From contig OX327704.1 of the NCBI GenBank assembly GCA_946807835.1, forward strand, positions 8,618,001-8,682,000: a DNA stretch of 64,000 bases. The letters run 5' to 3'. The notes below the pieces were generated by a model, which worked only from the letters and a program-made list of their open reading frames with translations, was not told where the DNA came from and made no database searches. Positions 45,823 to 56,797 of the stretch are shown here, piece by piece; the first letter of the stretch is position 1, and every line of letters begins with the position of its first letter. A program made the translations under genes and the position numbers. The DNA is from Ailanthus altissimus (taxonomy: Eukaryota; Streptophyta; Magnoliopsida; Sapindales; Simaroubaceae).

Positions 45823-47044
45823 CTAAGAGAAGAAATCAGAAATTTGCAAGCTGCACTCAGTAGTAGCAGCTTTGCAAGCGAAAAGGACCCTGTACTTTTA
45901 AAGAAAAAACAAAAAAATCAGATAAACAATCCCATTTGTTATAGAAGTGCCATGTATTGCTTTCAAAGCACAATTAAAAGTGTTTAATTAATTTTTACAA
46001 CACCTAAAAATTTACCTTTTTTTTCATTTTATAGTTAATACTTACACTCCACAACAATTGTGATTATAAAAAAGCACACCACCTTTAAATCAAAGACCTT
46101 ACCTCTCCTTGCTACTGCCACTGCAATGTCATTGTTTTGTTTGGTTTCTAATAAGCAGTGTGGATAATTAATATCGAGTTTCAATTCAAAAGCTAGTGAA
46201 AATTCAATAATGGAACTGCTTAATTAGTTGGATGTGTTGGACATTTATTTTAGATGTTATTCAATTATATATTAAAATATATATTATTAAATATTTCTAA
46301 GATAAAAAATTACAAGAATGATATAAAATTAAATATATATATCAGATTAAAAAAATTGACTTTAAGCATAGAAGATATATGAGAGTATTGCTTGTGTAGA
46401 TAGTATTGAATATATATGACTTCAAAATTTAACTATACGTTCATAGTCAATATCCTCAATAAACATGAAAGAAAATGTCAAGTCTTTATTATCATAATTG
46501 TTAAAAAATATAATCTGTAAAATACTTTATTTATTTTCTTTTTATTATGTTTTTCAAATTTTTTTTTCTCTTTTTCACTCTCGTCCTCTCTCTAATGAAA
46601 CATTAACATCGTTCATAAACTGATAAATAGTCTAAGTAATAATTAAAATAAATAAAAATAATTTAATATATAATAATTTCTATATAATAATATATATATA
46701 AATATTATAATACTCATAATTAAATTAAGTTTAGTAACTAATTTAAATATATTATAAACAATTTATAACTTACAATATAAAAATTATATAATTTATAAAA
46801 CATTTTAAAAAAAATTTAAAACTTTTCTCCATCAGAACTTTGAGAACAAAAGATTTGGACATCCTAATCACCAGGTCCAAGGCAGTACAAACCTTCATTG
46901 ATTACAATCTCGTTTTCAGAAGGCGGTGATGTTGAATGTATTTGTGTCATTTAGCTAACAAAAACAATTGCCTCACAATCTTTATGGAAGTCTAGTTAGT
47001 TACTCGGTAAATAAAGGAGTTGCGCATGCACTTGGCATTTCCTT
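45823..47044. other. AT-rich intergenic DNA
   Basis: Largely low-complexity A/T sequence with no supported gene. At 46990-47035 the plus strand reads VNKGVAHALG, which resembles the end of an RVT_3 RNase H but is too short to call. Confidence 0.5.
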
Positions 47045-47500
47045 TCAGACTAAAAAACATGAATCTTTCGAAGCAGCACTCGATGATGTTCTAAAATTGA
47101 AGGTTCCAGTAGACGTTAAGAAGCCAAGTAATCTATCATAACAGATCCTTAGATCTATAATTTTATGTAAGTCCAAGCTATCACAAGGTACTATAGAATT
47201 CAATAGCAGATATGATTGGGTCTGTTTATGTGCCATGAAAGAGCAAGATTTGTTCATTTAGCTTAGGCTACAGCTAACTAGAAAATTAAAATATCAGGCA
47301 CAGCATAAAGCATTTACAATACGATTTAGTAATTGGAAAAGAGCAATGAACATGTGAGAAGAGAATCAACAATAAACATTTAACTCTTTGGTTTCCCTTC
47401 AATGAGATGGAGAATGACCAAGTAACATACACATACTGACATACAAATGAGACATTTTCAGCTTGTGAGTATATGAATGTGTATGAGTATACAAGACAAA
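47045..47500 (-). other. Downstream region and probable 3' UTR of the UNC93-like gene
   Basis: Moderate-complexity sequence after the stop codon. No AATAAA was found on the minus strand, so the end of the transcript is not placed. Confidence 0.35.
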
Positions 47501-49019
47501 CTAAGTTGACTTGCTAAGACCAGCATCAGCAGATGGAAGATTGTCATCAGGCTTTTTCTCATCCTTTACTGCCAACATAACAAGAACAATAAGCAATGGA
47601 TAACTAATGGTAGTGAGAGACCAATTAACAATCAGTTGAGAAAGCAATGGAACTTTGTTTGAATCAACTTGCCAAGCAACTGCAGCCCCTGCACTTTGCA
47701 CCCCCTTGTAGAATCCACTATACCTGTAATTTATTAAGATAAAATCTGTTTAGTACTAAATGAAACCATCATGAACATAATTTACAAGTTCCCTATATAT
47801 TTCAACAATTGATATGAACTATAATACTAGTAATAAATGCACAATATGCTTAGTACCTGCTAAGAGTCTCAGAATCATCTGCTAAGGCTCCAATGACCCA
47901 GTAAACCATACTCTGAAACATAGCATCCAGCAAGCCGTAACTGAAATACAAGACGAATGGACCGGCGAAATCAGAACCAGAGTCCTTAAAGTCCATTTTT
48001 ATAGGGAGTTTATCATAGGAGTAGGTGAGCTGATTGGCAAGACCACCAGCCCAAATTGCAGAACCAAACAGAGCAACAACACCAATTCCAACAAAACCTC
48101 TTGTTCTCCGACTTGGGAAACTGAAATCAAATATGTAGCCAATCCCAACAGAGCCTAACATCTGGGCACCCCAATAAAAAACATTGTTCAATCCTCTAGT
48201 CCTGAGATTAAATTGAAGTGCGTTAACATTATTGAACTGGTAGCTGTAAAAGAAGTTACTGGCCCAAGAAGCAGGGACAATCAGAACCATCTTCCAGTTT
48301 AGGAACAATTTGAGAACTTCAGTAATCTCGGTGGCGACATTAGAGTACTTAATATTGGTGCAACGAGTACCATCGTCACGAACCACACGATTGGCTGGCA
48401 AAATGGCCAAGGAAAGAAGAGCGCCAACGGACATAAAACACATGAAACCGATATAGGTAGCATCATTTACAGAAGCCGCCTCTGTACTATTGTAATTGAG
48501 AATGAAAGGAATAAGCCCACCAATAACACCACCCATATTGAATATACTCCAAAAGATAGAAATGTAAGTGCCCTTGCGATTCGGAGGAGGGTAAGATGTC
48601 ATAATGGCACCCTCAGCTGCCCAGAGAAGGCCAGCACCGATACCCAAAATAGCCCCCGATGAAACTGCAAAGGCCTGATGCTTGTGATGGTTGTAGTAAA
48701 GAAATGAACCAGCGTAAAGCACGTATGTGGCACAAGCAGATAGAAGCGTGATTTGGGGACCCAATATGTTGTAAAGGCCACCACCCAAAATGCCGAAGAC
48801 GGTGAAGGTTGTGTAGAGAGCGGTGTTAGCATTGTTGGCGGCAGTTGTGTCAACCTGGCCACCGCCGCCCATTCCTGAAAGTGCATTAAACATCCCAGGA
48901 CAACAAAAACACACCAGCCCTATTAGACAAACTTGAATAAGTGGTGAATTGTACCTAAATCTAGATTTGGTTACAATCTGTTGCCCTGATTCCCCTTCTC
49001 CCTCAGATTCGATTCCCAT
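47501..49019 (-). CDS. UNC93-like membrane protein (two exons)
   Basis: The CDS is 49019-47857 joined to 47723-47501, 1386 bp, 461 aa. The start MGIESEGEGES is the first ATG and gives a normal short cytosolic N-terminus. Donor CAG|GTACTA and acceptor TTACAG|GTATAG join to LSRYSGFYKG, VQSAGAAVAWQ, a conserved family block, proving the splice. About 11 membrane segments are visible (near residues 27-46, 68-87, 91-109, 119-138, 153-174, 188-207, 243-262, 280-298, 308-328, 353-375, 420-442). The loop WAAEGAIMTSYPPPNRKG, then WSIFNMGGVIGGLIP, is typical of plant UNC93/DUF895 members of the MFS fold. Length agrees with Arabidopsis UNC93-like proteins of about 460 aa. The biochemical role is uncertain; animal UNC-93 regulates potassium channels. 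No stops or frameshifts: the only intact host gene here. Confidence 0.93.
47724..47856 (-). other. Intron of the UNC93-like gene
   Basis: 133 bp, GT at 47856-47855 and AG at 47725-47724, AT-rich with a T-rich stretch before the acceptor. Removal keeps the frame (phase 2). Confidence 0.9.
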
Positions 49020-49116
49020 GAGTATGATTTTGTTTTTTCAAAAAGTAGGTTTGGGTATTGATTTTTGAAAAGTGAAAAAAAAATTAGGGATCAAGAATGG
49101 GACGAGGAATCGGATA
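49020..49116 (-). promoter_or_regulatory. Proximal 5' leader of the UNC93-like gene
   Basis: About 100 bp between the start codon and the duplicated block. It is A/T rich with a long pyrimidine run on the minus strand. A minus-strand TATAAAA lies further up at about 49233-49239, inside the duplicated block, so the transcription start is probably between the two. Confidence 0.4.
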
Positions 49117-49871
49117 GATACTCGGGATAAGAGCCGCTGCACATGACACACTTACGGCTTCCATCTGGCAACGCATTTGACATTGAACTTATAGACGATG
49201 ATGCATGATGCATTTTTTTGTCATTTAAGATAGTATTATTTTATATTTTTATAATATTATTTATTTAATTCTAATGAGTTTTGCCTTGCATTTTTTTTAA
49301 TCTGCGACTAAGTTTCAGAATTGAATTCAAGGATCTTTACACTTTTGATAAATAAGAATTTTTTAATCAAATATAATAATTAGCGGGTTTTTTTTCTCTT
49401 TGATCTTATCATTCCTCTTTATTTTCTTTTTTCTTTTTTTGAGCAATCATCATTCCTCCTTATTCTCTCTTATTAAATAAAATAAAATCGTGTCAAAAAA
49501 AATTAAACAAAATATAAATATTGTGTTTTTGTCCGATAAAAGGAAATAATATAATTTTCTGTTAGACGTGAAACTTGAATTTAGATTTATCGACGTGAAA
49601 TAATTTTCCCTGCGGCACGTGGAGCATTTTTTTTTTAAATAAAAGCAAATAACATGTATGTAGAAATAAGTAGGAAATTAAAATATCTCGTATTTTTAGA
49701 TAATTATTTTTTTATCTATAAATTAATAATCTAATCTTTATTAGTTAAAAAAAAGTTTAAATGGGACAATTTTACATTTGATTAATTTTTTCCCTCTCAT
49801 CAAATAAAATCAATCAAACCCTTACAAAAATATTCTAAAAAATCAGCTTGATACACGAATATGATAATTTT
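49117..49871 (-). promoter_or_regulatory. Upstream/promoter block of UNC93-like gene (duplicated at 54136)
   Basis: This 0.75-kb block is matched in the same direction at 54136-54813 (GGATAAGAGCC, CACATGACACAC, GGCTTCCATCTGGCAACGC, AAATAAAAGCAAATAACATG shared). The most conserved part is within 100 bp of the gene leader. The block is cut at 49871 by a copia LTR. Confidence 0.8.
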
Positions 49872-50830
49872 TGTTAGAGTGTTTAGCACGCACTCTAAAA
49901 ATTTTAAATATTTTACAAAAGATTTTAACTCACAAGTAATTAAAAATTAAAAAAAATTACACAATTAAAAAGATAAACAATCACACATACTAAAAAAATA
50001 ACAAATAATATATACGACTTGTTAATAACAACCTACATTTATGGTAGATTTTAGAATCCTAACTTTTTTTATTAATCAATTAACAAAAAATTTCGCACAA
50101 GAGATTACAAGAAATACCCAATAACTCAGAGCTCCCAAAAATTTATACCACATTATCATGCGCAATCAAATCACTCAATTGTAACATAAGCTTTCTATTC
50201 TTTCTGTTGTTTATGCTTTTGATGCTTGATTAATTTTAACGGGTTACAATAGTTTATATAGTATTTAAAACGTTTCTAAAATCTTTAAATCTAGTTAAAA
50301 TAAAAGTTTACATGTTTAGGAAGTTCAAAAATAACTTAAACTCGTCGTGGACCTAAAAAGGTAATTTCTCAAATAAGCAGCGCCATGACACTCTAAATCC
50401 AATGCCACAACACCAAACATAATTAGCCTAGTGTCGGGGCGCTGAGCTTACTGACTTCAGCGTTGAGGAGCTCAAAAGTCCAGTGTCACAACACCCATAC
50501 TTAAGCATGTCCCCATTTACGCTTTTGCAGTCCTCCTCATATCTAGCTTTCTGTTTCACTCACTTTCTTTGTATACCAAATGCATTCTCGACCACATGTT
50601 GACTCACCATTGGTTTTCAACTCAAAATCAAATTCAATCTTAATTTTGAATCACCAATTTTAATAAATCCCTTAAAGTGTAGTTGTGGATGGATCCTAGA
50701 TTTTTGAAAAGAGATTTTGATAGCGTTAACACCATTTAAGTCTTTTCTCAAACTTAACTTCTTTTAGACTCTTAATTTTGTTATCTAAATATGTGAATGT
50801 TTTTTTTATTCCTTGGATACCCTTTGTATT
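49872..50830 (-). mobile_element. Copia element: 3' LTR and flanking internal remnant
   Basis: It begins TGTTAGAGTGTTTAGCACG, matching the LTR at 52172 (TGTTGGGGTTGTTTAGCATG) in the same direction over about 160 bp. A minus-strand TATA-like ACTATATAAAC lies near 50250. A GC-rich block (50376-50510) sits inside. The boundary with internal DNA is unclear, around 50530. Integrase, RT and RNase H are all missing. Confidence 0.65.
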
Positions 50831-51394
50831 GTGATCTCCTATGTCGCGCTTAATACCATCACAATACCTTCATGGCTTAATATACCAGCAACACCCTTTA
50901 CATACATTTTCTTTCAACCCCTGTCACTTTGGTAAGCTAATCTCAAATGCTGCCATTTGGTTTGTATGCCCTCAACAATTCATGTTAAGCCACTTACGGT
51001 ATTCTCATCAAGCATATACAGTTCCATGTGCTTTCCACCCTTTTTAAGTATTGTAGATACTTCCATCACCTCTAATATTTATTTTTGTTACCTTGAAAGA
51101 ATACCACTCTTGATCTAATACTTCTAGAGATACCAAGTTCCTTCTAACTCCAAAATTATTCCTTATACTAAATAGCTCCCTAACATTTTCATCATGCATT
51201 ATCACCTTTATATTACCAATCTTCATGACTTCACTAGCCAAATTATTTTCCATTAGTACTTTGCTATCCTTAATGAATCTATAATTGGTAAGTAAAGACC
51301 TATCCAAACACATATGGTAACTATAGCAAGAATCAAGTATCCATTCACCAACATACTTAACATAAAAAATTATTAACGATTCTGTAACTTCCAA
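50831..51394 (-). pseudogene. Copia protease and GAG_pre-integrase region
   Basis: Frame 51044-51394 reads GEWILDSCYSYHMCLDRSLL, the copia protease active-site region (the family has DSGCSYHM; here DSCYSYHM), then NNFGVRRNLVSLEVLDQ and GDGSIYNT. A frameshifted piece near 50940-50970 reads LRLAYQSDRG, the site of the LGHMSERG pre-integrase motif. Beyond it the pol gene is deleted. Confidence 0.8.
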
Positions 51395-52150
51395 GTCTCC
51401 TTCGCCGTCTATTATCAGTTTTTCTACTATTATTTGTCTTTCTTACGGGACAATCCCTTTTCAAGTGTCCTTTCTTATTGCAATAATAGCACTTTTTGGA
51501 TCTGTCCCATTGATTGTTCTTTTCTTCTCCTTCTCTTACAACTAAGCCTATTGTACTATTAGATTCAGATCTTTTTTCTAATTCTTTAGAGTTCAATGAG
51601 GTTTTAATATTAGTTACTATTAAAGTCTTTCTGCCATATATAAGTGTATCTACGAAGTACTCATAAATTAGAGATAAAGAACACAACAAGATAAATTATC
51701 TTTATCTTTATCTTTATCTTCATCCTTATTCTTTATTTTAGTCATCTCAAGATCTATGATAATCTTATTGATGGCGTCAATCTAGTCTTTCTTAAAGTTC
51801 CTTCAACTATAGACAACTGATATAACTTCTTCTTAACACACAAATGATTTGCCAGGGACTTCGTCATGTAGAGAGTATCAAGTTTCTTCTAAAGACCTAA
51901 TGTCATATTCTCTCTAACCACCTCCTTAAACCTTCATCACTCAATGACAGAATTATAGTACTATGGGCTTTCTTTTAAATAATTTTCCTATTTGACTAAG
52001 ATCTAACCTTTGCTAGTTTCTTCTCTTTATTAGTTGTTGCTTGAGTTTCTTTAAGGGTTGAATCTAACCTTTAACTCATTAATGGAGACACCTTACACAT
52101 ATTAGAATCATTCTGTCCATTAAACGTTTTCTACATAGGTATTTTTCTTA
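51357..52150 (-). pseudogene. Copia gag with zinc knuckle
   Basis: Frame 51357-51689 holds KKCYYCNKKGHLKRDCPVRK, an intact CX2CX4HX4C knuckle, with a basic tail. Upstream to about 52130 are broken gag frames. A CTTTAT microsatellite at 51692-51722 interrupts them. Confidence 0.8.
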
Positions 52151-52154
52151 AAGT

Positions 52155-52171
52155 TTGCTCTAATACCAATT
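52155..52171 (-). promoter_or_regulatory. Copia primer-binding site (initiator tRNA-Met)
   Basis: The minus strand reads TTGGTATTAGAGC, one change from the usual TGGTATCAGAGC, right after the LTR end CCCCAACA. This fixes 52172 as the inner end of the 5' LTR. Confidence 0.75.
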
Positions 52172-52345
52172 TGTTGGGGTTGTTTAGCATGTACTTTAAA
52201 AATCTTATATGTTTTGTGAAAGATTTTCACTCACAAATAATTAAGAATAACAAAAGATCACATAATAAATGATATAAACAATCATGCACACCAAAAGAAG
52301 TACAAGCAATATATATTATTAAATAATAACTGCCTACGTCAATAA
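52172..52345 (-). mobile_element. Copia 5' LTR, truncated
   Basis: Matches 49872-50045 (GTTTAGCATGTACTTTAAAA, TTTTCACTCACAAATAATTA) and then diverges. Only about 170 bp remain. Confidence 0.65.
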
Positions 52346-52450
52346 TGAAATTGTGCGACAATCGTGCATTATGCAAATGCGTGTAATTCCCATCGTAAGC
52401 AATATGCAAGGGCTGTTTGGTTGTAATTTAATAAATAAATAAATTTTGTA
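52346..52450. repeat. Possible continuation of the upstream duplication
   Basis: CAATCGTGCATTATGCAAAT, then TTGTAATTTAATAAATAAAT, align weakly with 54945-55050. This would be the far side of the duplicated block after the copia insertion. Confidence 0.4.
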
Positions 52451-54135
52451 TCCTAATTGATAGAATAAAAAATTTGTATTTTAATTAATATAATATTTAA
52501 TGTATTCATTATTGATAATATTATATAAATACCATATTAATAAATGTAAAAGTCAACAACTATCTAGCAAATGATAGTTATTGGTTATTGACATATTAAT
52601 TAAATACAAAATTTATATTATAACTATAAAAATATAGCACCACTTGTTTATATTAAATTACTTTTTTTATATCTTAAATTTTGTGTTTTATTTTTAAACT
52701 TGAGATATATAATAAAAAAATTTTAAAATTTTATAATATTTATTGTGTATTATAAAGTGACTGTAATATTATATTTTATGACAAATAAGAATAAAAAAAA
52801 TCGTGAAGGTGATGTGATTTATAATTTCCTTGGGGACGGATGGGTTGCAGGCCTGCGGCCGGCGACTAGTGCTGCCAAGAGATAAAAACTGAAAAGCAAA
52901 TGTGAAAAGCTGAGTTGAATTCCATTGCAAAGATACCGTTTAAGTCCATGCATTGCTGTCCCGGGTTCTAGACGACTTCTTAATGAGAGCGTGAAAACTA
53001 TGTTGGATGGACCACTAAAAATATTCATCATTAATGAGCCAAACAAACTCAAAAGACAAATTCCCTACGTAATAAGATATAACATTTGAATCTTCTTTGA
53101 AGATTTAAAAAATAAATAAATAAAAGATAAGAATAAGTCAATTTTAATACTTATTTCTAAATCGTGGGCCAAACTTTAAAAGGAAAACTATTTTCTTATC
53201 TGTATAGAATCCTTTCGAATATAATTTTAATTATTATGTCTAATATAAAATATATTGTCTACTTTTTTTTGAAGAAAAATATTTTATTTATTTCTAAATA
53301 ATATTGTAAGTACAAACTAACTTATACGCACATTATTTATTACATTTATTATTATTTTTTTATATTTATAATTTTAATCAGATTATATCACGTTGAACAA
53401 TATAACTAAATTTAAATTTGTTAATTAATTTATACATAAAGTATTATTGTTTATATTCATGGATGCCAACAACTTCAATTCATAAAACTTTTTGGATAAA
53501 AATAAGAGCGGGAGAATTCAAATTCCGTTCAAAAAAAAATGGAATATGATTTATATTTTTTATAATAAAAAAATTGAAAATATTATTTATTTTATTTGAT
53601 AACATTAAGAAAAACTCAAAAGATATAATACTTATTTGGAAAAGTTTTAAAAATGATCCATATTTTTAGGCAGTTATCTTTTTTAACCTAATCTATTTTA
53701 GCTAAATTTATAATAAATAGATATAATTGTCATTTTTGATATTATATAATGATAAATAAAATATTTAAAAATAAATACACAAATATTGATTGGCATTATC
53801 AAAATTAACTTAAAAATCAATATAATTTTTAAGATTATTTATTTATTTTATAAATTTATGAGTATCGAAGTATAATGTAATAAAATAGAAAAGAAAAAAA
53901 TAAATTAAAAAGTTATAAATCTTAAAAAATTTACCAATTTTTAGATAATTATTCGTGGACTATAATCATGCGCACACGATTGAAGTGCGAATCAATTCGC
54001 AACTCAATCATGCATGTACAATAGATTGCATGAAATTATTATTTATTTATTTATGAAATAAATAATTAATAATTGATAATAAATATTATTTAATTATAAT
54101 TATTTAATTAATAACTAAAAATTAATATATTTGAG
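52451..54135. other. AT-rich intergenic DNA with a small GC-richer island
   Basis: Mostly low-complexity A/T. 52830-53060 is distinctly richer in G/C (GGCCTGCGGCCGGCGACTAG) and has a minus-strand frame, 52819-53052, without recognisable family. No gene is called. Confidence 0.5.
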
Positions 54136-55030
54136 GATGCTTAGGATAAGAGCCTCTGCACATGACACACGGCTTCCATCTGGCAACGCATTTGACAATG
54201 AATATGTTGACCATTATCCATGATGCATTTTTTCTGTAATTTAGGTGTATTATTTTATATTTTTTATAAGTAATATTATTTATTTCAATTTTTTTTTTGT
54301 GCATGAAGTGCATATTAAATGAGTGGCCTTGCATTTGTTTTTTTTAAATTTTCTGCAAGTAAGTTACAGAGTTGAATTCAATGGATTTTTTTACACTTTT
54401 TGATAAATAAGTATATTTTAATCTTAAATATAATAATTAGCCCATTTTTTTTCTTTGATCTTTATCATTCCTTTTGATTAACTCTTATTAAATAAAATAT
54501 AAATTATGTAAAAAAATTAAACAAAATATAAATATTGTGTTTATATCCGATAAAAGGAAATATATATTTTCTATTAAACGTAAAAATTGAATTTAGATCG
54601 AAAAGGATTTTTATCCACGTGAAAATAATTTTGCCCAAACACCTTTTTTTTTAAATAAAAGCAAATAACATGTTTGTAGAAATAAGTAGGAAATTATTTT
54701 AAAATATCTCATATTTTTAGATAATTATTTTTTATTCATAAATTAATAGTCTAATCCTTTACAAAAAAAAAAAACACTCTTAAAATCACTTTAATACACG
54801 AGTATGATACTTTTATGATTAATGTGTGAAAATAATTAACTTGTAAAAAAAAGTATGAAATACTAATAGATAATGTTAAAAATAGGTAAAAACCTCACTG
54901 AAATTACTAAAAATATAAAAAATAGTAATGCCCACATGGGAGTCATGCCCCAATCGCGCAGCACATGAAATGCGCTGAATCCCCATTACACATGGGTTCA
55001 ACTCGTGCATGGCCCTGCTTGATTATAATT
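54136..55030 (-). repeat. Second copy of the UNC93-like upstream block, without its gene
   Basis: 54136-54813 matches 49117-49871, with weaker similarity to about 55030. The gene side (below 54136) holds no UNC93-like coding sequence, so the promoter block is orphaned. Indels of a few bases show that the copies are not recent. Confidence 0.75.
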
Positions 55031-56660
55031 TAATAAATAATTTAAATTTTTTTTAAAGAAGCAAAATTCATTAAAGAATACAAAAGTTTAGAGATCTCTT
55101 TGAGAGACTTTTCTATCCAATTTCAATTTCTCTAACACTCAAAGCTATTTTTGCTAGCTTATGCACAACAACATTACACTTTCTTAGTAGTAACCTAACT
55201 CTACTTCTCTTCGCTTATAAGCCAAGTTATGTATGTTTGAACTTAGTCATCCTATTTCTGATCTAGGCAAAGCTTGTTGTTCATTTAGGTTAATCACATT
55301 TTTATAATCTGATTCCACTATGATTTAAACAAGCTAAACTATTCTATTAGTTATCTCATAAAAGAAAGCTCTACTTTTATGAACTCTAAATCAACTTTAA
55401 GCAGTCTGGGACATGCCATCACATCCTCATTATGGTTCTTTATGATTATCCCCGACCTTGTTTTGCCCTTTGCCTCATTCAATGCAGCATCTACATTGAC
55501 TTTGAACTAGTTAGGTCTAGATAAAGACCATGCTAAAGGACTTGACAAATTGTTAACATTTTGTTGTAGTTGAATATAGAAGTTTGTAGACTTTAACCTT
55601 TACAACACTGCTTTTGCATGGTTTATTATTAGGATTGGATTTAGGGCTAGCAAACTTACAATGCTTTTATTTCTAGAATTCTATATCATCTTCTTAATCA
55701 TGATGATTAAATTCCATGTCCCATTTTGGCAAAGACTCTACAATATCATTTAAGAAGATGTAGAAATTAGAAGAGTTTTTGTTTAGTATTTGGAGAAATT
55801 GAATGATTTTTCAGATTCTGGCTACATGTTTACACTCTATTAGTGAATGAACACCATCTTCAACCTACTTGTGGCATTTGTGGCAAAGAGGGTCCTTATT
55901 AATCTTTCTGATAGTTAGGTTCAATTTTGTTGGTAGAAGTCCTTTGTAGCACTCTAGATGAATATCTTTGTTTTTGTTGAGATGCTCAGGTTTAATAAAT
56001 ACTTCCTATCAGCTAGTTGAGTTTGTTGAATTGGTTAAGGAGGGAGTCAGGGGTATTTATTTTGAACGGCAACCTGATATCTATTAATAATTGAGTAGAG
56101 CCCCCTCTTATCGTAATGCCACATTAGTTGATCTTGTACCTCCCATCTAAAAATAGAAATTTTGAGAATTTGATTCATATCCTCAGGTTTGGAAAGTTGT
56201 CAAATCAGCTAGACATTCCCTTGTTTGTCTTTTGTTATGATCTCTGTAACTTTTGTTGTTGTTAGGGTGTCATGAGCTAATATAGGCTTGAAGGTACAGT
56301 GTCTAGGCATCTAGTTATCATAGTAAATTTGTATTTGATCTCTTTTACCAACTCTCCATCTCGTTTTCTTCTTAGGCACATTTCTGTCCCTAGAGAATAG
56401 TTCTTCAAATGAATGATGGTCTACTCTCAAGATTGCTATTTAGGAAGTTGGTGTTTGGGTAGTAACTAGTTTTCAACACCTTGACCATCAGTGTATTGAG
56501 GTATTGTATCAATCTTCATCCTTGTTTAGGCAAGAAAGCCTAGTTAAAGGCTTACTATATTTTTAAGCCAAGTCCACCATCTTTTTAAGGACACAAAATG
56601 GTTTCTAAAAGCCCTATTGATAGCTCTTGATTTACTATATTTCCTCTACCAGTATGATGC
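55031..56660 (-). pseudogene. LINE-3, 5'-truncated (zf-RVT and RNase H)
   Basis: On the minus strand, from 56390 down: WRVGKRDQIQIYYDN, MWHYDKRGLYSIINRYQVA (about 56060-56120), PLCHKCHK with HSLIECKHVARI (55830-55900), FKVNVDAALNEAKGKTRSG (55440-55512), and VHKLAKIALSVREIE (55125-55170). This is the post-RT zinc segment and RVT_3 RNase H of a plant LINE. A T-run on the plus strand near 55041-55052 is its poly-A. RT is absent. Confidence 0.8.
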
Positions 56661-56665
56661 CACAT

Positions 56666-56797
56666 TGATAGGGGTTAATTACGTTTAACATTTTCATATT
56701 TCAAACTTAATATTTATTTATTTACATTATCATTATTTGGATTTTTATGTATTTTATTTTGTAGGTTTGGAGTTAATGAAGCAAATATGGATAAAAA
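56666..56797 (+). mobile_element. Athila-type LTR 2, left part
   Basis: It starts TGATAGGGGTTAATTACG and reads on to GTAGGTTTGGAGTTAATG, the usual opening of Athila/Tat LTRs. It is cut at 56798 by a Tekay-A-like LTR and seems to continue at 59693. Confidence 0.55.

Noticed and set aside
46960..47045. VNKGVAHALG resembling the end of an RVT_3 RNase H
   Set aside because: Ten residues only, with no upstream RNase H blocks in the same region.
47045..47257. Minus-strand 70-codon frame downstream of the UNC93-like gene
   Set aside because: No domain, lies in the probable 3' UTR, and the first Met has no supporting context.
52400..52450. GGGCTGTTTGGTT, which resembles the end of some MITEs or hAT elements
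   Set aside because: No inverted partner was found, and the stretch aligns with the upstream-block duplicate at 55010-55050.
52819..53052. Minus-strand 77-codon frame with a hydrophobic stretch
   Set aside because: No homologue recognised, no intron or promoter support; kept only as a GC-island observation.
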